A stretch of DNA of 64,000 nucleotides from Sporotomaculum syntrophicum (GTDB taxonomy: Bacteria > Bacillota > Desulfotomaculia > Desulfotomaculales > Desulfallaceae). Under the pieces are notes generated by a model that worked only from the letters and a program-made list of their open reading frames with translations, was not told where the DNA came from and searched no databases. The stretch lies in the NCBI RefSeq assembly GCF_009932395.1, contig NZ_LSRS01000003.1, forward strand, positions 198,355-262,354, in the 5' to 3' direction. This document shows positions 47,278-56,666 of this stretch, one piece after another. The position numbers and the translations under genes were made by a program. The first letter of the stretch is position 1. Every line of letters begins with the position of its first letter.

Positions 47278-48015
47278 ATGACCATTAATAATCTTGAACA
47301 GTTTTGTCAGCAATTCAAAGCATTGTTGGATCAAAAACCCGAGTGGCCTGAACTACTGGTAAACGGCCGGGCAATGTTAAGTGAGTTGGTCAGTAATCAT
47401 GATTGGTTCAAGGACACCTTGTCTCGATTGGTCTTGGATCAGGTCTTCTTACAAAACCAATGGCAGTCCATTGACCCGAATGATATTCAACTTTATTTTA
47501 GTCCTGACAAAGCTTTTTCAGTACGAGCTTTTATCTGGGAGCCCGGAGTTTGTTATCCCATTCATGACCATGGAGCCTGGGGAATAGTTGGAGCACATAT
47601 AAACCAAGTGCGAGAAAGAAAGTTTGCCAGGGTGGATGATGGGTTAGATGTTAACCATGCTGAAGTTAAACAGATTGCCGATGCTACCTTATCACCCGGG
47701 GAAACCACTTTTGTCTTACCACTGCATGACGGGATTCATCAGATGCAAGCTCTAAATAACCAGGTGGCGGTAAGTATACATGTCTATGGAACGCCAATAC
47801 GCAAAGGCTTTATCCATTATTATGATCCTCATTTCAATACTGCCATACGAGTCTATCCACCAGCCATCAACAAGAAAATGCTGGCCATTAAAACCCTGGG
47901 ATCCATTTCCGAGGATTGGGCTAAGAAAGTATTATTGACTGCACTAAACTCAGCGGAACCGAATTATGTTCTGAATGAATGTAAGTATTCCCTGGATAAA
48001 ATGGGGGACAAATAA
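47278..48015 (+). CDS. Cysteine-dioxygenase-like cupin protein
   Basis: 245 residues. The metal ligands of thiol dioxygenases are seen: PIHDHGAWGIVGAH (His-x-His) at about 95 and VSIHVYG (third His) at about 164. A Cys (PGVCYPIHDH) stands just before the first ligand. Known members oxidise cysteine with O2, which is odd in a strict anaerobe. The gene is likely co-transcribed with the iron-sulfur protein upstream, and a terminator follows. Confidence 0.82.
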   Translation: MTINNLEQFCQQFKALLDQKPEWPELLVNGRAMLSELVSNHDWFKDTLSRLVLDQVFLQNQWQSIDPNDIQLYFSPDKAFSVRAFIWEPGVCYPIHDHGAWGIVGAHINQVRERKFARVDDGLDVNHAEVKQIADATLSPGETTFVLPLHDGIHQMQALNNQVAVSIHVYGTPIRKGFIHYYDPHFNTAIRVYPPAINKKMLAIKTLGSISEDWAKKVLLTALNSAEPNYVLNECKYSLDKMGDK

Positions 48016-48077
48016 CGTCATTTTCATTCAGGCATACCCCATAATGAGAATGCTTTAATATTTTTATGCAAAAAATA

Positions 48078-48100
48078 TGCGACCCTCGTGGTCGCTTTTG
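48078..48100 (+). terminator. Terminator after the cupin gene
   Basis: GCGACC pairs with GGTCGC around CTCGT, followed by TTTTGTTG. Confidence 0.7.
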
Positions 48101-48185
48101 TTGTTGGCAGTATCCGCCACCGCGATATCCGCCGCATTGTCCAGAAGGTGCTGGCTTTGCCTGGCCCCGGCTAAAGTTATTTCGC

Positions 48186-49061
48186 TCAAACCGAATTTTC
48201 GCGTATATCAGGTTTTATAAAGTAGTTGCTGATTACAATGCAGGATAAGAAAAGTATCGCTACATCTATACCGCTTCGTAAAAGCATCTGTGACATGTAA
48301 CCATTATAAATCAACCCAATAAAGCTATTAAAAATTATCCAGTTTACTCCTATAGTTTGTACAAGAAGTTTGATGGACAGCAGTAATTTGTTCTGTTCTC
48401 TGACTAGTACCGGGTATAAAACTAAATAACAATATCCCAGTACCATGCCAAATAATATTGTCCATATATAACACGGAATAGGATATGTATTGCAATTACC
48501 CGTAATTATACCTGTTTCATAGCCAATTACCCGCTCAGTCAAAAAAGCAAGCGTAATAAAGATAACTACTTTGATTTTTTCTGTTCTCCTTAAGGTTTGT
48601 ACAGGTAAACAGGTGTTCGCATTGTCCAATGTAAAATATGCTACTGTCCCACATAGTAGCAGTACGGGTATTGCATCGCCCACGCCTATAAAGAATTGAT
48701 AGCTAACGAATGCAACCCCCCATTCTCCAAAAGGAGAGCCCTCAACAACTACTTCCTGCATTCCAAAGAAATATAGTATTGCAAAGGCTAACCCAAAACG
48801 AATTCCAATTTGCAGTTTGGGGACATTTGACTGATTTCCCAAATATCGCATTACCACGACACAGTGTGTAAATAGTAAAACAAAGTAGGAAGCCGCAACT
48901 ACAGGAAATCCTAAAAGCTTAACAAATACACTATCAAAATTCTCTGTATTTACACCGGCAGGCATAACAGCATGAAGTATTATCGCAATGGATGCAGCAA
49001 GTATAATAGCTAGTGTGTTTACTATAATTGCATTATTTGCGACGGCATCCTTTTCTATCAT
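48186..49061 (-). CDS. Polytopic membrane protein, unknown
   Basis: 291 residues with about seven or eight membrane segments, for example IIVNTLAIILAASIAIILHAV, VVAASYFVLLFTHCVVVM, IGVGDAIPVLLLCGTVAYF and CYIWTILFGMVLGYCYLVLY. No family is recognised. It may start at ATG 49061 with GAGGGA 12 nt upstream, a loose spacing. It is AT-rich and stands alone. Confidence 0.7.
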   Translation of the reverse strand: MIEKDAVANNAIIVNTLAIILAASIAIILHAVMPAGVNTENFDSVFVKLLGFPVVAASYFVLLFTHCVVVMRYLGNQSNVPKLQIGIRFGLAFAILYFFGMQEVVVEGSPFGEWGVAFVSYQFFIGVGDAIPVLLLCGTVAYFTLDNANTCLPVQTLRRTEKIKVVIFITLAFLTERVIGYETGIITGNCNTYPIPCYIWTILFGMVLGYCYLVLYPVLVREQNKLLLSIKLLVQTIGVNWIIFNSFIGLIYNGYMSQMLLRSGIDVAILFLSCIVISNYFIKPDIRENSV

Positions 49062-49280
49062 TGCACATCACAATCCCTCATTAACACTGGGACGTCTGTC
49101 TCAGATGAAACTTGTGTTACGTAATGTTTGCTTACTTAGCATAAATTCTGTAAAAACAAATAAATAATGTCTGCCATTCAAAGTGACAGACGTTGCGAAA
49201 CAGGTTGATACGGCTTGTGAAAGATAAGGCCCCCTATGTTAAACACACGCGGGAGCCTACTACCATATATAAATATAATT

Positions 49281-50045
49281 TTACTTACCCTGCCAGACCG
49301 GTTGACGCTTTTCCATAAAGGCGGCCAGCCCTTCCTTGGCATCGGCAGTAGCCATTAGTTCATTCAGGTAAATATTATCGATGGCCTTTAAGCCCTCGAC
49401 AAAGCCTTTATTTAAACCGGCCTTGATAGCTTTTTTAGTACAGGCCAGCACTACCGGGCTCATGGTCATGAACTTCTGCAAGAACTTCTGCACGCCTGCT
49501 TCAAAGGAGTCAGCGGGCAGAACAGCGTTGACCAGTCCCAGTTTATCAGCCTTGGCGGCATCGAAAATCTCACCGCTTAAAACCACTTCCATGACATGGG
49601 GCATGCGGGTTAAATGGGGAAGCCACACGACAGCAGTGGGCGGGAATACCCCGACCGCTATTTCCGGCTGTCCGAACCTGGCTTTTTCCGAGGCTACCAC
49701 CATGTCGCAGGTCATAACCACTTCATAACCACCACCGAGCACTAAGCCATGAACAGCTGCGACAATAGGTTTCTCGTTTTCATACATGTTAATGAAAAGA
49801 CGATCCAAAGTCTCAATCATTTTGTTTACTTTATCAGGTGTATGATCGGCTACGTCTACTCCCGCGGAAAAAGCTTTGCCTTCGGCATTTAACAGGATCA
49901 GTTTCGCCGGTTCCTGCTTGGTCCAGGCAAAAGCGTCGGCTAATTCCGCCAGCATAGGTATCGTTATTACATTCAGCGGCGGCTTGTTCAGGGTAATGGT
50001 AATTAAACCGGCTTCATTTTTAACTTTGATAAAATTGTAGCTCAT
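49281..50045 (-). CDS. Enoyl-CoA hydratase/isomerase family (dienoyl-CoA hydratase-like)
   Basis: 254 residues from the ATG at 50045 (GGAGGG upstream), not the start 24 bp earlier. Crotonase fold: AFSAGVDVADH and VHGLVLGGGYEVVMTCDMVVAS form the CoA oxyanion hole. KPPLNVITIPML at the N-terminus and EIAVGVFPPTAVVWLP recall cyclohexadiene-carbonyl-CoA hydratases of benzoyl-CoA degradation. Only one of the two usual catalytic glutamates is clear. It lies 44 bp after the epimerase-like gene. Confidence 0.85.
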   Translation of the reverse strand: MSYNFIKVKNEAGLITITLNKPPLNVITIPMLAELADAFAWTKQEPAKLILLNAEGKAFSAGVDVADHTPDKVNKMIETLDRLFINMYENEKPIVAAVHGLVLGGGYEVVMTCDMVVASEKARFGQPEIAVGVFPPTAVVWLPHLTRMPHVMEVVLSGEIFDAAKADKLGLVNAVLPADSFEAGVQKFLQKFMTMSPVVLACTKKAIKAGLNKGFVEGLKAIDNIYLNELMATADAKEGLAAFMEKRQPVWQGK

Positions 50046-50089
50046 ATAATACCCTCCATGTCCAATCATGTTTTTGTCATTTATAAAAT

Positions 50090-50488
50090 CTAATCAATTA
50101 GTTCAATTAAAACCCCGTGGTAGTCTTTTGGATTTAAAAAGGTAAATTTGCTGTTCCGCCATTTTCTTGGTGTTTCATCAAGTATCTTAATGCCCTCCTT
50201 GTCTAATTCCTTAATTGCCTCAGCCACATCGGGCACTTTAAAGGAGATTAAAAAGACGCCTTCCCCGTTCTTCTTTATAAACTTGGCTACTTCCCCGTCT
50301 TCACTGGTTGATTCCATTAGCTCAAAGGCTACCTCGCCGACCTTAAAGCGCACAACGTTAATTTTTTCCGGTTCATCCACATAGGCATCCACCTGTTCCA
50401 GCTGAAAAGCTTTGGTGTAATGTGCCACCGCTTCCTTGAGATCTTTCACGGCAATGCAGATATGGTCAATTTTTTCCGGTTTCACCAA
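50090..50488 (-). CDS. mce: Methylmalonyl-CoA epimerase-like VOC protein
   Basis: 132 residues. Vicinal-oxygen-chelate fold: KIDHICIAVKDL (metal His) at the N-terminus, VRFKVGEVAFELMES in the middle, and NPKDYHGVLIELID at the end (second His and Glu). It interconverts (R)- and (S)-methylmalonyl-CoA if the assignment holds. No mutase genes are adjacent, and pairing with a crotonase gene leaves room for another acyl-CoA substrate. Confidence 0.82.
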   Translation of the reverse strand: MVKPEKIDHICIAVKDLKEAVAHYTKAFQLEQVDAYVDEPEKINVVRFKVGEVAFELMESTSEDGEVAKFIKKNGEGVFLISFKVPDVAEAIKELDKEGIKILDETPRKWRNSKFTFLNPKDYHGVLIELID

Positions 50489-50841
50489 GGTCTACCCCTC
50501 CTTAATTTCAAAATTGCCACAAAATTACCTTAATTTTAATTGTATCATCAAGAAGAGCTAACTTACAAGTTAGAAAATCAGCAACTCACAGAACACGTCC
50601 ACATCGGTAAGTCCTTCATGTGTGTCTACAAAAATCAATCATGAGGCAAGTCATGAATTATAACCTGCAGGAAATTGCAGCCATTTGTTGAATCTAGACA
50701 CCTAATAAATGTTATGCGAAAGCATGGTAAAGAGTTGAACGCGGGTATCCATCTTCGTCTTGTGTTTTATAAAAAGTGGATTTTAATGCAACGTTGTGGC
50801 TGAACAAACAAGCTAATTAATCTGTCAATAAAAGGAGGTAA
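50489..50841. other. Spacer upstream of the DUF3160 gene
   Basis: About 353 bp, AT-rich. It contains the minor palindrome CTGCAGGAAATTGCAG at about 50665. No gene or known RNA is seen. Confidence 0.5.
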
Positions 50842-52998
50842 ATGGATATGCAAAGGAAAGGAATAGTCTGTGCATGGTTAATTAACATATTGCTGCTTAT
50901 CGCTGTTATATCCGGTTGCAGCGGTAATACCGGGCAAGCAGGGCAGGATCATATAAAAGGGGAAGTAGCCCTAGCTTCGGATTTTGCTACATATAAAGAT
51001 GTGCCGGTTAACTTTTCCACGGCCGCTCTGGACCCCTATGAGGTAGATCCGGAGCTAGCCAATGTAACTAATAAGGAGATGTTTCAACTCTCTCCGGAGG
51101 CAAAGCGGTTGCTGGTGGAAAACGGATTTGTGGTGGTGCCCAACCAACACCACCGGGAGTTTTTCATGCTCTATGAAATCAACCTGTATGATCCGGTGCC
51201 CAGCTTTATTACCACTGATTCAATGCTGCATAATTACCATTTGTTCTTCAGTCACCTTCTGCGGGTTATTGAAAAGGAAAAATTGGCTCCGGAATTAAAA
51301 GAGCTTACCGCAGCCATGCTCAACATATCCCAAAAACAATATGCCGCCCTTAAAGGAAGCGATTGGGAGAACGCCGCCCGTAGAAACGTTGGTTTTTTCG
51401 CCGTGGCCGAAAAGCTCTTAGATCCCCAAAAAACTGTTCCATATCAGGTAGAGCAGGTTGTGGAAGAGGAACTGCGGCTAATCGAAAACAGTGCCGGCAT
51501 CTGCAACTCACCTTTAATGAATATGGGGCAGGACCTGAAGAGTCCGGACACCCTGCAAGAGGATTACTCCCAGTACATTCCCCGGGGCCACTACACTACT
51601 GACGAGCTGCTGCAATCATATTTCAAGGCTATGATGTGGTATGGGAGAATGACATTCCGGCTCAATAGTGAGGATGAAACCAAATCTGCTGTTTTGATAA
51701 CTTCAGCTCTTGGTCAAAGTGATTTAAAGCAAAAATGGGATAAAATATACCAGCCCACCAGCTTTTTTGTAGGCAAGGCCGACGACCTGTCCTACCCGCA
51801 ATACCGAGAACTGTTGGACAAAACCTTTGGTACCGGGGCTGGTTTAAAAGACCTGTCATCCGACGATAAAAAATGGGCCGCCTTTATGGAAGCGGCAGCA
51901 GAGCTGGAACCCCCGGTTATCAACTCCATTCCCATTTTTGAAGAGGATATACAACCCGATCGTGAAGGTGCAATCAAAGGCTTTCGCTTCATGGGGCAAC
52001 GGTTTACCCTGGATGCCGCCGTTTTCCAGCGGCTGGTTTACCGCGATGTTAAAGAAAATAGCCAGGGCGAGCGCAGAATGCTGCCCAGGGGTTTGGACAT
52101 CCCGGCAGCCATGGGCTCTGAGGAAGCTTACACCATATTGAAAAATGAAGGGGCAACACAGTACGAGGGCTATCCTGATAATATGAATAAACTACGGCAA
52201 TACATCGCCGGTCTGGATAAAGGGATTTGGACACAGAACCTGTACTGGGGCTGGCTTTATACCCTTGAACCTCTGCTGCAGGAAAAAGGGAAAAGTTATC
52301 CCTCATTTATGCAAAGCCAGGCCTGGAACAGGAAAGACCTGAATTGTTTTTTAGCCAGCTGGACAGAGCTCAAGCACGATACTATCCTTTACGCCAAACA
52401 AATTTATGCTGAAATGGGCGGCGGTATGGCTGGAGTGGATGACCGTGGTTATGTAGAGCCCAACCCGCACCTATATGCCCGCCTAGCCGCATTGGTAGAC
52501 ATGACCCGGGATGGTCTAGAAGCGCGGAATCTTCTAGCTCAGAAGGACCGGGACAGCCTGGACCGACTGGAGCAACTAGCCCTTACCTTAAAGACCATAT
52601 CGGAAAAGGAACTTTCCAATATACCCCTGACCGACGAGGAATATGAACTAATCCGTTCCTACGGGGGGCAGCTGGAACATTTCTGGCTGGAAGCACTGAG
52701 TGACATAGGGGTGGACCACCGCTCGGCAATAGATGAAAATCCTGCGGCACTAGTGACGGATGTGGCCACCGATCCAGGGGGTCGGGTACTGCAGGAAGCC
52801 ACGGGAAACATCTTTGAGGTTTATGCTGTGGTGCCTGTTGATGGCAGCCTGAGAATTGCCAGGGGTGGTGTTTACTCCCACTATGAGTTTTCCTGGCCGC
52901 TCAGCGACCGCTTAACCGATAAAAAATGGCATGAACTGTTGAACTCAGGGCAGACACCACCCCTGGCCGGGTGGACCAAAACCTTTATCGCCCAATGA
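50842..52998 (+). CDS. DUF3160 lipoprotein
   Basis: 718 residues. AAAGGAGG precedes two possible ATGs (50842 and 50848; the second has better spacing). A lipoprotein signal ends in VISGCSG. The body carries the DUF3160 signature VPSFITTDSMLHNYHLFF-type stretch at about 115-135, followed by a long helical domain. Function of the family is unknown; members are secreted and often found with CapA-like or transglutaminase-like proteins. It overlaps the next gene by 4 bp (ATGA). Confidence 0.85.
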   Translation: MDMQRKGIVCAWLINILLLIAVISGCSGNTGQAGQDHIKGEVALASDFATYKDVPVNFSTAALDPYEVDPELANVTNKEMFQLSPEAKRLLVENGFVVVPNQHHREFFMLYEINLYDPVPSFITTDSMLHNYHLFFSHLLRVIEKEKLAPELKELTAAMLNISQKQYAALKGSDWENAARRNVGFFAVAEKLLDPQKTVPYQVEQVVEEELRLIENSAGICNSPLMNMGQDLKSPDTLQEDYSQYIPRGHYTTDELLQSYFKAMMWYGRMTFRLNSEDETKSAVLITSALGQSDLKQKWDKIYQPTSFFVGKADDLSYPQYRELLDKTFGTGAGLKDLSSDDKKWAAFMEAAAELEPPVINSIPIFEEDIQPDREGAIKGFRFMGQRFTLDAAVFQRLVYRDVKENSQGERRMLPRGLDIPAAMGSEEAYTILKNEGATQYEGYPDNMNKLRQYIAGLDKGIWTQNLYWGWLYTLEPLLQEKGKSYPSFMQSQAWNRKDLNCFLASWTELKHDTILYAKQIYAEMGGGMAGVDDRGYVEPNPHLYARLAALVDMTRDGLEARNLLAQKDRDSLDRLEQLALTLKTISEKELSNIPLTDEEYELIRSYGGQLEHFWLEALSDIGVDHRSAIDENPAALVTDVATDPGGRVLQEATGNIFEVYAVVPVDGSLRIARGGVYSHYEFSWPLSDRLTDKKWHELLNSGQTPPLAGWTKTFIAQ

Positions 52999-54635
52999 GA
53001 GTCCCACGGTTGCTATTGATCCTCCTGCCGGCGGTAGGTCTGCTGTACTGCTCCTGCGCCTGTACCCCGCAGCAACATGCCGGCAGCGGGAATTTCCATG
53101 ACATGGCGGCTTTTAATGAGTACCGCATGCAGTTGCCGGAGAAACATGAACCACTGTGCCTGGTGGCTGTGGGAGATATCATGCTCTCCCGGTACGTGGC
53201 TCAAAAAATAAATGAACACAACGACCCGAACTACCCCTTTGCCGGCGTTAAATGGTTTTTGCAAGATGGGGACATTGTCTTCGGCAACCTGGAGGGGCCG
53301 TTAACCCCGGGTCGGGAAATAAAGATTCCCGAGATGGTTTTAAGAACCGACCCCTGTATGGCTGCAGCCCTTAAAGATGCCGGTTTTAATATCCTGTCAC
53401 TGGCCAACAACCATGTACCGGATTTTGGCGAACAAGGGATACAGGACACCATGTGTTACCTGGACAGCACTGCAATCTACTATGCCGGTGCCGGTAACAA
53501 TGAGCAAGAAGCCTTTGCCCCGAGATATATGAAGGTAAAGGGTGTAAAACTTGCTTTTTTGGCTTTTAATGATTTGACATTTGTACCGGATTCCTACATG
53601 GCTGATGATGGCCCCGGCACAGCTGTTTTGAAACCTGAAAAAGTCGCTGCTGCCGTCAGGGAAGCGGCTGATAACGCCGATTTCACGGTGGTATACCTGC
53701 ATGCCGGCATTGAATATGCTTCTAAACCGGACGATACCCAGGTATATTTTGCCCACCTTGCCATAGATGCCGGGGCTGATCTGGTGTTGGGCAGCCACCC
53801 GCATGTGGTACAAAAGATTGAACAGTACCAGGGGAAATACATCCTATATAGCCTGGGCAACTTTATTTTTGACCAGCTTTGGTCCCGGGACACCCGGGAG
53901 GGTATTGTCGCCAGGATATTTATCAGTGAAAACAGTGTGGAAATGATAGAATTCCTGCCAGTATATATCAACGATAATGCGCGTCCCGTTGCTTTAAGCG
54001 GACAGGAAGCACAGAGGGTGCTGGAAAAACTGGGATTGCAACTGGATATGCAAACCGTACCGGCCTGGGATAATGAAAAAATGACTTTCACAGCAGCTGA
54101 ACAATATATATTTCAGGCCGGTAAATCCCTGCCGGAATACAGACTGGTGCAAAGCCGGCAGTTCGACATGGACGGCGATGGCATCCTGGAAGAATTTAGT
54201 TTAAGAAACGGAAGAATAACGGTACGAAGCGCTTCCCGCACTCTCTGGCAATCACCAAACGACTGGTGGGTGGACTATTTCTTTTTGGGGGACGCCAATA
54301 ACGATGGTCTACCGGAGTTTAGCCTGCTGGTTTGGAAAGAAGGAAGTTTCGGTCCCCACAGGCCGTTTTGGCTAGAAGAGGATGATACCGGCATTAAAAA
54401 CCACCTTTTTATCTTCAAGCTGGAAAAAGGTGCCGTTAAACCGGTGTGGCAATCATCCAACCTGGATCATCCCAATTACCGCGCCGCTCTTACTGACCTT
54501 AATGACGATGATAAAAACGAGCTGGTGGTTACCGAAGGCAGTTATACCGACCCCGCCAGAAGAGAAGTGACCTTATGGGAGTGGAACGGGTGGGGTTTTT
54601 CCCGCATTACTTTAGATTCTGAGTCCGGAATCTAA
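52995..54635 (+). CDS. CapA-type metallophosphatase lipoprotein with FG-GAP-like tail
   Basis: 546 residues from the ATG at 52995, which overlaps the preceding stop; an ORF start 24 bp earlier is less likely. Lipoprotein signal ending near LLYCSCAC. PGA_cap domain (about 50-310): VAVGDIMLSRYVA, GNLEGPLT, LANNHVPDFG, VYLHAGIEY, GSHPHVVQ and SLGNFIFDQ carry its metal ligands. The tail (about 380-540) has three calcium-loop-like FG-GAP repeats: DMDGDGILEE, DANNDGLPEF and DLNDDDKNEL. CapA proteins take part in poly-gamma-glutamate capsule or have unknown roles. The combination with the repeat tail and DUF3160 is unusual. No capB/capC. Confidence 0.88.
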   Translation: MRVPRLLLILLPAVGLLYCSCACTPQQHAGSGNFHDMAAFNEYRMQLPEKHEPLCLVAVGDIMLSRYVAQKINEHNDPNYPFAGVKWFLQDGDIVFGNLEGPLTPGREIKIPEMVLRTDPCMAAALKDAGFNILSLANNHVPDFGEQGIQDTMCYLDSTAIYYAGAGNNEQEAFAPRYMKVKGVKLAFLAFNDLTFVPDSYMADDGPGTAVLKPEKVAAAVREAADNADFTVVYLHAGIEYASKPDDTQVYFAHLAIDAGADLVLGSHPHVVQKIEQYQGKYILYSLGNFIFDQLWSRDTREGIVARIFISENSVEMIEFLPVYINDNARPVALSGQEAQRVLEKLGLQLDMQTVPAWDNEKMTFTAAEQYIFQAGKSLPEYRLVQSRQFDMDGDGILEEFSLRNGRITVRSASRTLWQSPNDWWVDYFFLGDANNDGLPEFSLLVWKEGSFGPHRPFWLEEDDTGIKNHLFIFKLEKGAVKPVWQSSNLDHPNYRAALTDLNDDDKNELVVTEGSYTDPARREVTLWEWNGWGFSRITLDSESGI

Positions 54636-54739
54636 GAGCCTGCAATAAGAAGGTAAAAATGCAACCGGGGCATTGCAGACGTCAATTTCCATACATTTTA
54701 GCAGCGACTCCGCTTTATTTAGGTCAAAATCACTGTATT

Positions 54740-54873
54740 GTTTACTGATTTTCCGGCAGGCCGGTTTACCGCACACAGTTGCTTATCCTCTATTACCATT
54801 ATCAAACCTGCCATAAGTGAATAATCCCTGGCTAGTACTGTTTCCGTAATCGCTTTCTTTAACCGTGGTTTGA
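54740..54873 (-). pseudogene. Possible gene remnant after the AlkD gene
   Basis: On the minus strand an open frame (IKPRLKKAITETVLARDYS... to ...NNTVILT) of about 45 codons is followed in another frame by FDLNKAESLLKCMEIDVC and NAPVAFLPS. The change of frame is within a few bases of the first stop. The residues look protein-like, but there is no start or ribosome site. It may be a frameshifted fragment; weak evidence. Confidence 0.25.
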
Positions 54874-54878
54874 TATTT

Positions 54879-55595
54879 TCATCCCTTGGGGCGTTTCATT
54901 GCCTCTAGTTTCTTTTCTTTTGGCATTTTTTCTATTGCATATCTTAATGCAGTTCTGGGCATTATTTCTCTCTTGCTTAATATATACCGATATACGTCCT
55001 CTTCATAATTATTACACGTGGATTTCAACATCCAGCCGTAACCTTTTTGAACCAGGTCATCGGTGTCTAATAACAGTACGTCTGCAATTTTAAATATATC
55101 ATTTTTAAAAAGGCCTTTCTTCGTCGGTATGATAAGCGATACAGCGGATGCACGCCTGACCCATCTGTTTTTCGATTGGGTCCACTCTTTAAGTTTTTCT
55201 ATGTACGAAGGATACATTTCCAGAAATGTCCCAATGGTATGGTTGCAAAGGGTATCACATGATGCCCAGTTTGTTACGTATTCGTTTACCCATCTTTCAA
55301 ATACAAAAAAGTCATCTTGGGTATACTGCTTATACACTTCATATGACCAGTTGCACGCGATAAAGGACTCTTCCAGCATTCCTGACTTCCATAGCTGCTC
55401 ACATAAATTAAAAATATCTTTTTTGGGAAGGTCTTTGATTATTTTAAATGCCTTTTTTGATATCTTGGTGACTATTGCGGTTTTAACGCCGTAAAGTTTA
55501 ACTTCCTCCTTAAAGAATCTTTTACCGCTCTGCTTTGTCGTCTCATCAGCATTTTCCAGAAGTTCCTGCCTTATCTGCTCTATAAAATTTACCAC
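54879..55595 (-). CDS. DNA alkylation repair protein, AlkD-like
   Basis: 238 residues built of HEAT-like helices. FERWVNEYVTNWASCDTLC, WTQSKNRWVRRASAVSLI and LLLDTDDLVQKGYGWMLK are the recurrent blocks of AlkD glycosylases; the W..W.D/C and RRA segments line the DNA groove. AlkD removes cationic alkylated bases without flipping. The final residues are basic (KKLEAMKRPKG). It stands alone on the minus strand. Confidence 0.85.
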   Translation of the reverse strand: MVNFIEQIRQELLENADETTKQSGKRFFKEEVKLYGVKTAIVTKISKKAFKIIKDLPKKDIFNLCEQLWKSGMLEESFIACNWSYEVYKQYTQDDFFVFERWVNEYVTNWASCDTLCNHTIGTFLEMYPSYIEKLKEWTQSKNRWVRRASAVSLIIPTKKGLFKNDIFKIADVLLLDTDDLVQKGYGWMLKSTCNNYEEDVYRYILSKREIMPRTALRYAIEKMPKEKKLEAMKRPKG

Positions 55596-55761
55596 TTTAT
55601 CTCCTCCCAGCAGCGGATGCCACGCTCACCTAAGACAAAACAATATTTTTTCTATGTTCGTCGTTAAGTTTTGTTAGCAACATCCCCAACTTACTTACAG
55701 GGGCACTACGGTAGTAAATAACCGTCTTTACTGTCTATTTGATGATCGGCTTGATCATGAG
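55596..55761. other. Spacer upstream of the AlkD gene
   Basis: The ribosome site for alkD (GGGAGGAG on the minus strand) is at about 55601-55608. No other feature is recognised before the repeat at 55762. Confidence 0.4.
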
Positions 55762-55930
55762 GACACAAGGGGACGGTTCTTCTGTGTCACTGGCTAACCT
55801 TTCGCACAATGTCGAATGTAAAACCGGTTATCCTGTGCAATTTGCCGCAGGCTTAATACGATATTTATTCACGCCTCGCTCTCAAACTCTACCTTTTTTT
55901 ATTTGACACAAAAGAACCGTCCCCTTGTGC
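55762..55930. repeat. REP-like inverted pair (MITE-type element)
   Basis: GACACAAGGGGACGGTTCTT (copy 1, 55762-55788, ending TGTGTC) and its inverse (copy 2, 55905-55930) bracket about 115 bp. The two match at all but about two positions. Sequences of this AAGGGGACGGTTCTTNTGTGTC type are familiar to me as dispersed palindromes in Clostridia linked to Y1/REP-type transposases. Copy 2 reads into the coding end of the gene at 55889. Confidence 0.75.
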
Positions 55931-56596
55931 TTCATTATTAGCATCTGCCAGCTTATCAACTAGCACCCTACTTTTTCTAAGCACAAAATAATATTCATTA
56001 TCCACATATTCCATACCGTTATTTGAAATTCTCATATTTTTTAACGGTATACTATGGTTTTGCAGTGTTTTAAGCAGTTTTTCTCCTGTACTTTCTTCAA
56101 CCTGATATTTCCTTCCCTTTCTACGGATCAGTGCTTCCAGCCTGACATCTGAGTCCTGTAAAGCATCCTGTGCATCATTGTGATGGTTGTTGGTTAGGAT
56201 AATCCCTCCGGGTTTTATATACTTTTTGCAGGATTTTGTTATACCTCCCGCGTAGATTGCAATCAACAAATCATAGTTGTTCTCTCTTAGTGTAAGCTGA
56301 TTGCTATAATCATTGTGAATAAACTTAATATAAACCGATTGTTTGTAGTTTTTATTGCTGTTTATTCTATTTATTATATTTTGTGTATCTTGAAAAAATT
56401 TCCTTGCCTCTTCGCTTATATCGACATAAACGACATGCTGAAAATAGAAAGAAGGCGTTATATGTATAGAGCAACCGGGATATAAGACGGTATTGCATTT
56501 ATATTTTTTTTTAATTAACGCGAACAAATCTGCCCGTTCAAAACCCAAATCGGCGTAAAATCTTCTGTAAGGATCTTTAATATTATCCTTTCGCAT
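55889..56596 (-). CDS. Methyltransferase-like protein with repeat-derived C-terminus
   Basis: 235 residues. TVLYPGCSIHITPSFYF, then VVYVDISEEARKFF and YDLLIAIYAGGITKSCKKY resemble motifs I-IV of Rossmann methyltransferases, although GxGxG is replaced by PGCS. The final 14 residues (EAQGDGSFVSNKKR) are translated from the REP-like repeat, so the native stop was probably lost. RBS is weak. AT-rich with many Asn/Lys, unlike the central operons, which suggests recent acquisition. Confidence 0.6.
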   Translation of the reverse strand: MRKDNIKDPYRRFYADLGFERADLFALIKKKYKCNTVLYPGCSIHITPSFYFQHVVYVDISEEARKFFQDTQNIINRINSNKNYKQSVYIKFIHNDYSNQLTLRENNYDLLIAIYAGGITKSCKKYIKPGGIILTNNHHNDAQDALQDSDVRLEALIRRKGRKYQVEESTGEKLLKTLQNHSIPLKNMRISNNGMEYVDNEYYFVLRKSRVLVDKLADANNEAQGDGSFVSNKKR

Positions 56597-56666
56597 AAAT
56601 TTTCACCCCTGCCTAATGGTGTTTTACGTCAGCCTCTTTTTTAACTGTAGTACATGCTATCCCCTC

